In this document: positions 37,103 to 44,487 of the stretch, in pieces
Position numbering within the stretch: the stretch's first letter is position 1
How the letters are laid out: each line of letters starts with the position of its first letter
Position numbers and translations under genes: made by a program
Notes under the pieces: generated by a model
The model's input: the letters and a program-made list of their open reading frames with translations, nothing else
Told to the model about the DNA's origin: nothing
The model's database searches: none
From: Hyphomicrobiales bacterium
GTDB lineage: Bacteria; Pseudomonadota; Alphaproteobacteria; Rhizobiales; Xanthobacteraceae
Assembly (NCBI GenBank): GCA_003169835.1
Contig: PNAI01000028.1
Span: 1 to 64,000 of the forward strand
Direction of reading: 5' to 3'
DNA: 64,000 nt

Positions 37103-38389
37103 TTATGAATGCGTCACCAAGCATCTAGGCAGGCCTATCATGGGTTTTCTTGGTGGCGGTTGCTCCCATCCGAACACCGACCGCCCCTCGTATGAGAATG
37201 ATCGCTGCCTCTCGCTTGCAATCAATTCATCAATCGCAGGCCCGTTGGTAATCTGTTCTAGATTTCGTGCCTGCTCATCTAATCGTTTGAGCGCGTGCAG
37301 TTCCTCCTCGCGCCCAAGCTTTGCAGTCTGCACCGCCGACTTGAGTACGCGAATAGTCTCGTCATACACGCGGAGTGGAACGGGAAACGGATGTCGATCC
37401 TTACCGCCATGCGCGAACGAAAATCGAGCAGGGTCGCTGAAACGGCAAGGCGTGCCATGCACGACTTCAGCAACCATCGCCAATGCTTGTACGGTGCGCG
37501 CACCCACTCCGGGCGTGAGCAGCAATTGCGGAAAATCGACAGGTCCGCGGTCCGCGGCCGCCGCGAGCGAGCCGTGCAGCCGACGCGCAATCACATCGTA
37601 ATGCTGCACGTCGTGATGGGCGGGCATCATCAAGTGTGGAAGCAGTGGCTGCGCTGGTTCCGGCAATCGTGTTATTTCACTTACATGCAATTTTGAATAT
37701 TCGCGCGCGATCCCGTCAGGCCCGACCGTGGCGAGCAGATTTAGCTGAGCATCTCGGGAGGGTTTTGCTTTTCGATCGGTGAGATTGATGATCTTTCCGT
37801 GTCCAAGGCCTTCGATCGCCGCGTGCGGTTCATCGACAAAACTGCCGAGCCCTTCCGAAGTCCAATGATACCGCCGAGCCTGTTTCCGGCATTCATTCAT
37901 GCCTTGCTGCACGACCGTCCACTTCCCATCATCAGTTACAATGAATCCGTGCAAATAAAGATCAAAGCCATCCTGCACTGCTGCGCTGTCGACTTTGGCG
38001 ACGAGACGGCTTGCTTCCGCGAGGGCCGAACCGTCGAAGCCGACGCGGTCTCCGATTGAAACGAGCTCATGTGGTGTTTGCCGAGAGTGCTTTCCGCGGC
38101 CACCACATACGTGGACGCCGATTTCTTTTCCCAATGGAGCAAGGCCACGTTTGAGTGCTCCAATTACGCTCGTCGTAATGCCCGACGAATGCCAATCCAT
38201 GCCCATGACGGCACCGAACGACTGGAACCAGAAGGGATGAGCGAGCCGACGCAGGAGTTCATCGCGTCCAAAATGGAAGACGATTGCCTGACACACGACT
38301 CCGCCGAGTCGTGTCATGCGATCTGCTAGCCACTTCGGGACGTGGCCGCCGTGAAGAGGGAGGTCTGCACTTCCAGTGCGAGCAGCCAT
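37103..38389 (-). CDS. DUF763 family protein
   Basis: A 428-residue protein that I recognise as DUF763: N-terminal GSADLPLHGGHVPKWL, then FGAVMGMDWHSSGITTSVIGALK and VCGGRGKHSRQTP. Near residues 288-304 LLLTPGVGARTVQALAM resembles a helix-hairpin-helix, hinting at nucleic-acid binding. The family is scattered among archaea and bacteria and has no known function. By eye the gene is less GC-rich than its neighbours, and it sits right after tRNA-Arg, so it may have been acquired. No partner gene is adjacent. Confidence 0.82.
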   Translation of the reverse strand: MAARTGSADLPLHGGHVPKWLADRMTRLGGVVCQAIVFHFGRDELLRRLAHPFWFQSFGAVMGMDWHSSGITTSVIGALKRGLAPLGKEIGVHVCGGRGKHSRQTPHELVSIGDRVGFDGSALAEASRLVAKVDSAAVQDGFDLYLHGFIVTDDGKWTVVQQGMNECRKQARRYHWTSEGLGSFVDEPHAAIEGLGHGKIINLTDRKAKPSRDAQLNLLATVGPDGIAREYSKLHVSEITRLPEPAQPLLPHLMMPAHHDVQHYDVIARRLHGSLAAAADRGPVDFPQLLLTPGVGARTVQALAMVAEVVHGTPCRFSDPARFSFAHGGKDRHPFPVPLRVYDETIRVLKSAVQTAKLGREEELHALKRLDEQARNLEQITNGPAIDELIASERQRSFSYEGRSVFGWEQPPPRKPMIGLPRCLVTHS

Positions 38390-38995
38390 CGCCGGGGATC
38401 CATGTCAGATGGAGCAAGTTTGTCGGGCTTAGCCGCCTCGACATGACCCATCGTTCATGCTTTGTACTATAGGATATGAGTCGGGGCAATTGGTGGGGTT
38501 AGGGGGGCGCCGAGACGTTTGGTGCGAATGGACCGAGTGCGATGAGTTCTCGGTTGTTCCCAATCATCGCGAGCTTGGGAAGACGAGATAATTCTGCCGC
38601 AACTTGTGTGGCCGGAAATTCGCATAATGACAGGTTACGGAATATTCCGACTGTCGACGCGCGGCGACGACATTGCGTGCCAAAAAACGTCAGGGCAGCG
38701 CCGCTAAGCGGAGCTTAAATGATTCATCAGATGTTTCCGTGCGGCCTGGCAAACGTGTGTCATGTCCCGCAGAGCGGACATCAGGCGGTGCAACCAAAAT
38801 CTCGGCTAAGCCTAAGACGCTGATACGAACGGCGCTGTCGATATAGCCATTTCGGCCACCCAGAACGCCTTTTCGCCCAGTAAATCAAGATATTGGATTT
38901 GCCCCAAAAACATAGTCAGGTGGCTGCACGCTTGTCGCCGATATCGGCACCTTGTTACAGTCAATCGCTGCAACAGCCGCGTTCGGGAGGTCGCC
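38390..38995. other. Noncoding region between DUF763 and the nicX-like operon
   Basis: About 600 bases between divergent genes. ATGTCC/GGACAT (about 38761-38780) is a small inverted repeat around GCAGAGC, and two palindromic sites lie just before the next gene. A GGGAGG ribosome site is at 38985-38990. I find no ORF, RNA gene or mobile-element end in the rest. Confidence 0.5.
38937..38975 (+). promoter_or_regulatory. Candidate operator: two inverted repeats upstream of the nicX-like gene
   Basis: A perfect 12-base palindrome GCCGATATCGGC (38937-38948) is followed by TGTTACAG-7 bases-CTGCAACA (38953-38975), arms matching at 7 of 8 positions. They lie 21-59 bases before the ATG at 38996, a position typical of repressor operators. 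The regulator is not in the window. Confidence 0.45.
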
Positions 38996-40057
38996 ATGCA
39001 TGAAGCTATCAACCACGCCAAGTTGGCGATGTTGTTCCGCAAGGAATATCAGCTCTGCAACGTGCAGAAGGGCGAAACGATTGTTCTCTTGAGTGACCTT
39101 GGCGCGCGGCGGGACTACGTTGCCGCGGCGTTCGCGGCCGCGGAGGACCTCAGCGCAGACGCCTACGAGATGTGCGTCAATGCCATGCCATCCTGGACAA
39201 AGGTCGGCGTGGAAACCATCGGTCGGTGCAAGGGCACGCTCGAAGCGATCAAGTCTGCCGACATGCTGGTCTGTCTCCACATCCCACTGTTCACGCGCTG
39301 GCTCAAGGATGCGCGCGCGGCCGGCACGCGCGTGCTGATGGTGATCGACGGCCCCGACGAGCTCGAGGAGCTGATGGCGCCGCCTGGACTCAAAGAGGCG
39401 GTCGACTATGCCGGCCAGCGGCTCGATCGGGCGAAGTCAATGCGCATAACGCGACCGGGAGGTACTGATCTCACGGTGAAGCTCGGCGAATACCCGACAA
39501 TGATTCAATACGGCTACGCCGAGTCCACGGGCCGCTTCGATCATTGGGGCGCAGGTCACGTGCATACATTTCCGAACGAGGGATCTGCAACGGGCACGGT
39601 TGTTTTCCAACCCGGCGACATAATCGTTCTTCCCTACTGCCGTTACGTGCAAGACGAAGTGCGACTCGACATCCGCGAAGGATCTATCCGCAAGATCGAG
39701 GGTGGTCTCGACGCCAAGCTGATGAGCGATTGGCTGGACGGCAACCGCGCCAATGCAGATGATTTGGACGGTCACGCCATCTCACATCTGGGATGGGGTC
39801 TCAACCCGCAGGGTCGTTGGGATGCGATCGCGCTCAACGGCGCGGATCCCAAGCGCCACCACGCCGGCGCACGATGCTTCGCCGGAAATTTCTTATTTTC
39901 GACCGGGCCCAATTCGCAGGGCGGCGGCAAGCGCACGACCAAGGGACATTATGATGTGCCGATGCGCGATTGCACTGTGACGCTCGACAATGATGTGATC
40001 ATCGAACGTGGCAATTTTGCCGACGAAAAGATGCGTGTAGCACGTGTTGCCCGCTAA
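38996..40057 (+). CDS. 2,5-dihydroxypyridine 5,6-dioxygenase (NicX)-like protein
   Basis: A 353-residue protein of the NicX/M29-aminopeptidase-like fold. Its metal site matches the one reported, to my recollection, for Pseudomonas putida NicX (His265, His318, Asp320): here His264 (SHLGWG), His318 and Asp320 (GHYDVP). NicX opens the ring of 2,5-dihydroxypyridine to N-formylmaleamate using Fe(II) and O2. It heads a run of genes for an ABC importer, a cupin dioxygenase and a Mo hydroxylase. Many such homologues are misnamed leucyl aminopeptidase. Ring opening is well supported; the precise hydroxypyridine is not certain. GGGAGG lies before the ATG. Confidence 0.8.
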   Translation: MHEAINHAKLAMLFRKEYQLCNVQKGETIVLLSDLGARRDYVAAAFAAAEDLSADAYEMCVNAMPSWTKVGVETIGRCKGTLEAIKSADMLVCLHIPLFTRWLKDARAAGTRVLMVIDGPDELEELMAPPGLKEAVDYAGQRLDRAKSMRITRPGGTDLTVKLGEYPTMIQYGYAESTGRFDHWGAGHVHTFPNEGSATGTVVFQPGDIIVLPYCRYVQDEVRLDIREGSIRKIEGGLDAKLMSDWLDGNRANADDLDGHAISHLGWGLNPQGRWDAIALNGADPKRHHAGARCFAGNFLFSTGPNSQGGGKRTTKGHYDVPMRDCTVTLDNDVIIERGNFADEKMRVARVAR

Positions 40058-40083
40058 ATAATCGCCGCACGGAGGGGCGGAGG

Positions 40084-41550
40084 ATGACCCATTCGGCGGC
40101 GAGCGCCAAAGGCGTAAGCAAGCGGTTCGGCGCGACGTGCGCTCTGGACGGTGTCGATTTTGACGTAAGGTCAGGTGAGATCCATGCGCTGGTCGGCGAG
40201 AATGGCGCCGGAAAATCAACGCTGGTGCGCCTGCTCGGCGGCGTGCATCGCCCGGACCAGGGCGAGATCACGGTTGACGGTCATCTGCGCCGGTTTGCGA
40301 ATCCGCATGACGCGATTTCGGCTGGTATTGCCACCATTCCGCAAGAACTGCGTTTGGTCCCTGCTCTGTCGATTGCCGAAAACATTGCGCTTGGCGATCC
40401 CCCGCTACGGCGCCTGCTTGGATTTCCGATCATCGACCGAGGGCGCATGCGCGAGGAAGCGCGCACGCAACTTGGACAACTCGAATTTATCCCCGACGTC
40501 GATCTCCTCGTTGACCAATTGACCTTTGCCGAGCGTCAGCTCATCGCAATCGCCAAAGCGCTGCGCAAACGTTGCCGGCTTCTGATCCTCGATGAGCCGA
40601 CTGCGGCACTTGAGACGCGTGAAATCGAGCGCTTGTTCGCCGTGCTCGATCGCATGAAACGGCAGGGTACCGCCATCATATACGTGTCACATCGGCTCGA
40701 TGAGATCGTAGCACTCGCTGATCGTTGCACCGTGCTGCGTGACGGCCACGTGGCCGCGGTGAGCCAGCGCGGCGAATTTAGTGCCGCTGACCTGGTACAA
40801 GCCATGACCGGCCGCGCTGCGGCGGATTTTGCGATCGAAATTAATCCACACGGCAACACGCTGCTCGAAGACATCGAAGAGCGTGCCGATCCCATTCGTC
40901 TGCGGGCGAACGAAATTGTAGGACTCGCAGGCTTGCTTGGAAGTGGCACCAATCGCGTGCTGCAGCGGCTGTTCGGAGTTGGGGGCACGCGCAGTGTCGT
41001 GCGCGTGAACGGTGAGCGGCGCCTCCTCGCCAATCCGATCGACGCCATCCGCGCAGGGATCGGCATGGTGCCCGGCGAACGCCGGCTCGGTCTGATCATG
41101 AATTTGTCAGTACGTGAAAATATCATATTGCCCAGCCTGGATCGGCTTGCCGTCGGCTGCATTTTGAACCGTGCTGCCGGCGATCAGTTGGTCGCGCAGC
41201 TCATGGATCTCCTAGATGTTCGGCCACGCCGGCCGGAGCTGCCAACCTCGGCGCTCTCCGGCGGCAATCAGCAGAAAGTAATCCTCGCCAAATGGTTGGC
41301 GCGCCAGGTTGGCGTGCTCCTTCTGGACGAGCCGACGCAGGGTGTGGACGTGGGTGCGAAAGCACAAATCCACGCGCTCATTCGCGACTTCGCACGCAAG
41401 GGCGGGGGCGTACTAGTCGGCTCGAGCGATTTGTCCGAACTTGCGCGACTTGCGGACGGCGTTCTCGCGATGCGCCAGGGTAGCGTCACGCAACGAATTG
41501 AGCGCGGCGAACTCAATGAAAATCGGCTGCACGCGGCAATCGACGGATGA
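40084..41550 (+). CDS. Sugar-type (RbsA-like) ABC transporter ATP-binding protein
   Basis: A 488-residue protein with two ABC domains in tandem. The first has Walker A GENGAGKST, LTFAERQLIAIAKAL signature and LILDEPTAAL; the second has a degenerate A-loop (AGLLGSGTNR), signature LSGGNQQKVILAKWL and LLLDEPTQGVD. This asymmetry is normal for the RbsA/MglA group. It energises the permease and receptor encoded next, with which it overlaps by ATGA. In this context the cargo is more likely an aromatic or heterocyclic compound than a sugar, which is inference. A GGAGG site precedes the ATG. Confidence 0.92.
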   Translation: MTHSAASAKGVSKRFGATCALDGVDFDVRSGEIHALVGENGAGKSTLVRLLGGVHRPDQGEITVDGHLRRFANPHDAISAGIATIPQELRLVPALSIAENIALGDPPLRRLLGFPIIDRGRMREEARTQLGQLEFIPDVDLLVDQLTFAERQLIAIAKALRKRCRLLILDEPTAALETREIERLFAVLDRMKRQGTAIIYVSHRLDEIVALADRCTVLRDGHVAAVSQRGEFSAADLVQAMTGRAAADFAIEINPHGNTLLEDIEERADPIRLRANEIVGLAGLLGSGTNRVLQRLFGVGGTRSVVRVNGERRLLANPIDAIRAGIGMVPGERRLGLIMNLSVRENIILPSLDRLAVGCILNRAAGDQLVAQLMDLLDVRPRRPELPTSALSGGNQQKVILAKWLARQVGVLLLDEPTQGVDVGAKAQIHALIRDFARKGGGVLVGSSDLSELARLADGVLAMRQGSVTQRIERGELNENRLHAAIDG

Positions 41551-42494
41551 TCATGCCGCCATTTCTCAAACGCTGGAATGTCGCCGGCCAAGTGCCGTTG
41601 ATCACCCTGATCCTACTTTGCCTTTTCACCGCATTGATGACGGATCGCTTCCTTTCACCGCTAAATCTCACCAACATACTCGTGCAATCCTCGATCATGG
41701 CGGTGATCGCCATCGGCATGACCTTCGTGATCATCGGCGGGGGCTTCGACCTTTCGGTCGGCTCGACGGTTGCCTTTGCGGGCTGCGTCGCGGCCATGGT
41801 GATAGTAAAATTCGGCATCGTCGTCGGTGTGCTCGCAGGTATTCTGTCCGGCGCCGCGATTGGGTTCGCAAACGGTCTGATCATCGCCAAGCTCGGCGTC
41901 AATCCGTTCATCACCACGCTAGGCACAATGGTCCTGGTGCGCGGCTTGGTTTATCTGATCACCGGAGGCGCGCCGGTCGGCGACGATGGAATGCCTTCCG
42001 CTTTCATCGCCTTCGGCTCCGCCCGCTTCCTCGGAGTGCATTATCTAGTCTGGGTTCCTGCGGTCCTGGTCGTGGTTTTGTCGTTCGTGATGCACATGAC
42101 GCCCTATGGACGCCGCATCTATGCCACCGGTGGCAACCGAGAAGCCGCCTATTTGTCCGGTGTGGCGGTTGAGCGCGTCATCGCATCTACCTATGTGTGG
42201 TGCGGAGCGCTTGCTGGCATCGCTGGCGTCATGCTCGCCGCCCGCCTGCAGTCCGGCCAGCCCACGGCCGGCGAATTTTATGAGCTCACGGCGATCGCGG
42301 CGGTGGTACTTGGTGGCGCCGCCCTGCATGGCGGCGAAGGTACGCTTTACAAGAGCATCATTGGTGTTTTCATCATGATCGTACTGGGCAATAGCCTTAA
42401 TCTGCTCAATGTCGACTCCTACTGGCAGCGGGTTGCCGTTGGCGCGATCATCATTGCCGCCGCGGCAGCAGATCGGTTACGCTTACGCCGTTGA
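41547..42494 (+). CDS. RbsC-like ABC transporter permease
   Basis: A 315-residue inner-membrane permease with about eight to ten helices and the BPD_transp_2 fold: TFVIIGGGFDLSVGSTVAF is the diagnostic stretch, followed by GVNPFITTLGTMVLVRG and LGGAALHGGEGT. It forms the channel for the RbsA-like ATPase. The ATG overlaps the ATPase stop by 4 bases. The receptor gene follows after 17 bases. Confidence 0.93.
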   Translation: MIMPPFLKRWNVAGQVPLITLILLCLFTALMTDRFLSPLNLTNILVQSSIMAVIAIGMTFVIIGGGFDLSVGSTVAFAGCVAAMVIVKFGIVVGVLAGILSGAAIGFANGLIIAKLGVNPFITTLGTMVLVRGLVYLITGGAPVGDDGMPSAFIAFGSARFLGVHYLVWVPAVLVVVLSFVMHMTPYGRRIYATGGNREAAYLSGVAVERVIASTYVWCGALAGIAGVMLAARLQSGQPTAGEFYELTAIAAVVLGGAALHGGEGTLYKSIIGVFIMIVLGNSLNLLNVDSYWQRVAVGAIIIAAAAADRLRLRR

Positions 42495-42511
42495 ACAAAG
42501 GAGCCATCGCC

Positions 42512-43447
42512 ATGCTCAATGTCCGCCATGCCGTACTTGCCGCGGCCCTCATGTCGGCTGCGCTGGGCCTTGCGCCGGCGCCCGCATCAGCGCAGCAAAA
42601 AATCACCATCGGGGTATCGCTCGCCCAAGACGACAATCCCTTCTACATCGCCATGTTGCGCGGCATCCGCGCGCGCGCGCAGGAACTTGGCTGGGAGGTG
42701 GCGACCGTTTCCGCGAACGAGGATAAGGTCAAGCAGATCAACGGCGTCCAGGATCTCGTCGCCAAGGGCGTGAAGGGCATTCTCATCTCGCCGATCGATG
42801 CGGTGGGAGTGAATGCGGCCTATGACGCGGCGAAAGCCGGCAATGTTCCGATTGTGTCGGTCGCGCGCGGCTCCACGTCGCCGAACCAGACGCTCCATGT
42901 GGCGATGGACGAGAAACAGATCGGCCGCGACATTGCGGAATGGACCGCAAAGCAGATCGGCGGAGAAGGCAAGGTGGCAATGCTGCTCGGTCCGAGCGGG
43001 GCACCCACGTTCCGCAATCTCGCCGAAGGTTATGCCGAGGTGATGGCGAAATATCCCAAGATTCAAATCGCATTCCGGACCGACGGTCCGCTTACGCGAG
43101 AGCGCGGCGTCAAGAATGCCGAGGACGCGCTGGTGGCCAATCCCGATCTCAAGGCGATCTACACCGCAAACGACGACGTTGCTCTCGGCGCCATGCAGGC
43201 CGTGCTTGCCGCTAACCGCGCCGGGAAGACTCTCGTAACCGGTATGAATGGCGTACCGCCGGCACTGCGCGCGGTGAAGGACGGGAATCTTGCCATGACC
43301 GTGGAACTCAATCCGGTGGAATGGGGCCGGCTCGGCGTCGATGTGCTGGCAACATATCTTAAGGGCGACAAGGTCGAGCCGCGCGTCTTCATCAAACACG
43401 TCATCATCGACAAAACGAATATCGATGCTAAACTGCCGAAAAGCTGA
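42512..43447 (+). CDS. RbsB-like periplasmic substrate-binding protein
   Basis: A 311-residue periplasmic binding protein of the type 1 (Peripla_BP_4) fold. ATG 42512 has AAAGGAG 9 bases upstream; an in-frame TTG at 42491 is less likely. A signal peptide ends PASAQQK, and the mature protein begins ITIGVSLAQDDNPFYIAMLRG, with the hinge pattern GVKGILISPIDAVGVNAAYDAA and GKVAMLLGPSGAPTFRNLAEGY. It supplies the ATPase and permease encoded just upstream. Ligand unknown. Confidence 0.93.
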   Translation: MLNVRHAVLAAALMSAALGLAPAPASAQQKITIGVSLAQDDNPFYIAMLRGIRARAQELGWEVATVSANEDKVKQINGVQDLVAKGVKGILISPIDAVGVNAAYDAAKAGNVPIVSVARGSTSPNQTLHVAMDEKQIGRDIAEWTAKQIGGEGKVAMLLGPSGAPTFRNLAEGYAEVMAKYPKIQIAFRTDGPLTRERGVKNAEDALVANPDLKAIYTANDDVALGAMQAVLAANRAGKTLVTGMNGVPPALRAVKDGNLAMTVELNPVEWGRLGVDVLATYLKGDKVEPRVFIKHVIIDKTNIDAKLPKS

Positions 43448-43455
43448 GAATACCG

Positions 43456-44487
43456 ATGCAACATCCGACGCCCAAGGTGAAGTCGGAGTCGGATTTTGTC
43501 GCGCAGCTTGAGGCGTCCAACCTGCATCCGCTGTGGGACCGCTTTCGAACGCTCACGCCTGTCAAGCCGCAGGCCAAAGATCCGCCGCTGCTGTGGCGCT
43601 GGAAAGATATCGAGCGTTTTACCGAACGCGCAGTCAGAGAAGCGGCAATTGACGACGTCGAGCGCCGCGCGTTGATCCTGGTCAACCCAGCTTTCGGTGG
43701 CGAGACGGTGACGACCTCGAACTTGATCGCAGCTTTCACGGTGCTTGATCCCGGCGATCGGGCGCGGCCGCATCGGCACACATTCGCAGCAATCCGTTTT
43801 GCCACGCACGCGGAAGGCGCCGCCACGATCGTCAATGGCCGCCGTTGCGAAATGCACGAAGGCGATCTGATTCTTACGCCTCCTATGTGCTGGCATGGTC
43901 ATATCAACGAGAGCGACCACCGCATTGTCTGGTTCGATGCGGCAAACATCCCGTTGATCCGCGGCCTCGACGCCAATTTCTTCGAACCGGGCGACCCGAA
44001 GGCCAATCAGTTTTGGCAGGTGGACGAAGGCGACGAAAAGCTCTGGACTGAGCCCGGCATCGTCGGCGCTGATATCCAGCACGCGCCTGTGCATTCGCCG
44101 AAGTACCGCTACGCGGGCGACGCGACCCGCCGCCTGTTGGCGGCACTCCCGTCTGGTCCCGATGGCGCACGCACCGTGCGCTACACCAACCCGACGACGG
44201 GCGAAGCCGTCATGCCGGCGCTGGACCTTTATATGTCCCGTCTGCCCAAGGCCCAGGCGACTCGGCCGAAGCGCACCACCTGCAACATGATTTGTCTCGT
44301 CGTCTCCGGAGAGGGCAGTTCAACCGTCGGCGAGCATACGTTTGAATGGTCGCAGCACGACGTATTTTCGATTCCTCATTGGACCTGGGCCAGCCACAAA
44401 GCGATCGGCAGCAACGCCGATCTCTTTATCGTGACCGACAAATCGGCGTTCGAACGGCTCGATCTTCTGCGCGAGGAATTGCAATAA
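43456..44487 (+). CDS. Gentisate 1,2-dioxygenase-like bicupin protein
   Basis: A 343-residue double cupin. The first cupin has metal ligands His106 and His108 (RPHRHTFAAIRF) and a later His in MCWHGH (147-149), as in gentisate and 1-hydroxy-2-naphthoate dioxygenases. The second cupin (about residues 240-335) has GEGSSTVGEHTFEWSQHDVFSIPHW (given in part) and lacks a clear full ligand set, again as in that family. It should cleave a hydroxylated ring using Fe(II); the substrate is not certain. It follows the ABC receptor by 8 bases, and its stop overlaps the apparent start of the Mo hydroxylase. Confidence 0.82.
   Translation: MQHPTPKVKSESDFVAQLEASNLHPLWDRFRTLTPVKPQAKDPPLLWRWKDIERFTERAVREAAIDDVERRALILVNPAFGGETVTTSNLIAAFTVLDPGDRARPHRHTFAAIRFATHAEGAATIVNGRRCEMHEGDLILTPPMCWHGHINESDHRIVWFDAANIPLIRGLDANFFEPGDPKANQFWQVDEGDEKLWTEPGIVGADIQHAPVHSPKYRYAGDATRRLLAALPSGPDGARTVRYTNPTTGEAVMPALDLYMSRLPKAQATRPKRTTCNMICLVVSGEGSSTVGEHTFEWSQHDVFSIPHWTWASHKAIGSNADLFIVTDKSAFERLDLLREELQ

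Noticed and set aside
44346-44483. ATG start for the Mo hydroxylase inside the cupin gene
   Set aside because: It would overlap 142 bases of a conserved gene and add residues without family similarity; the ATA at 44484 with its ribosome site fits better.
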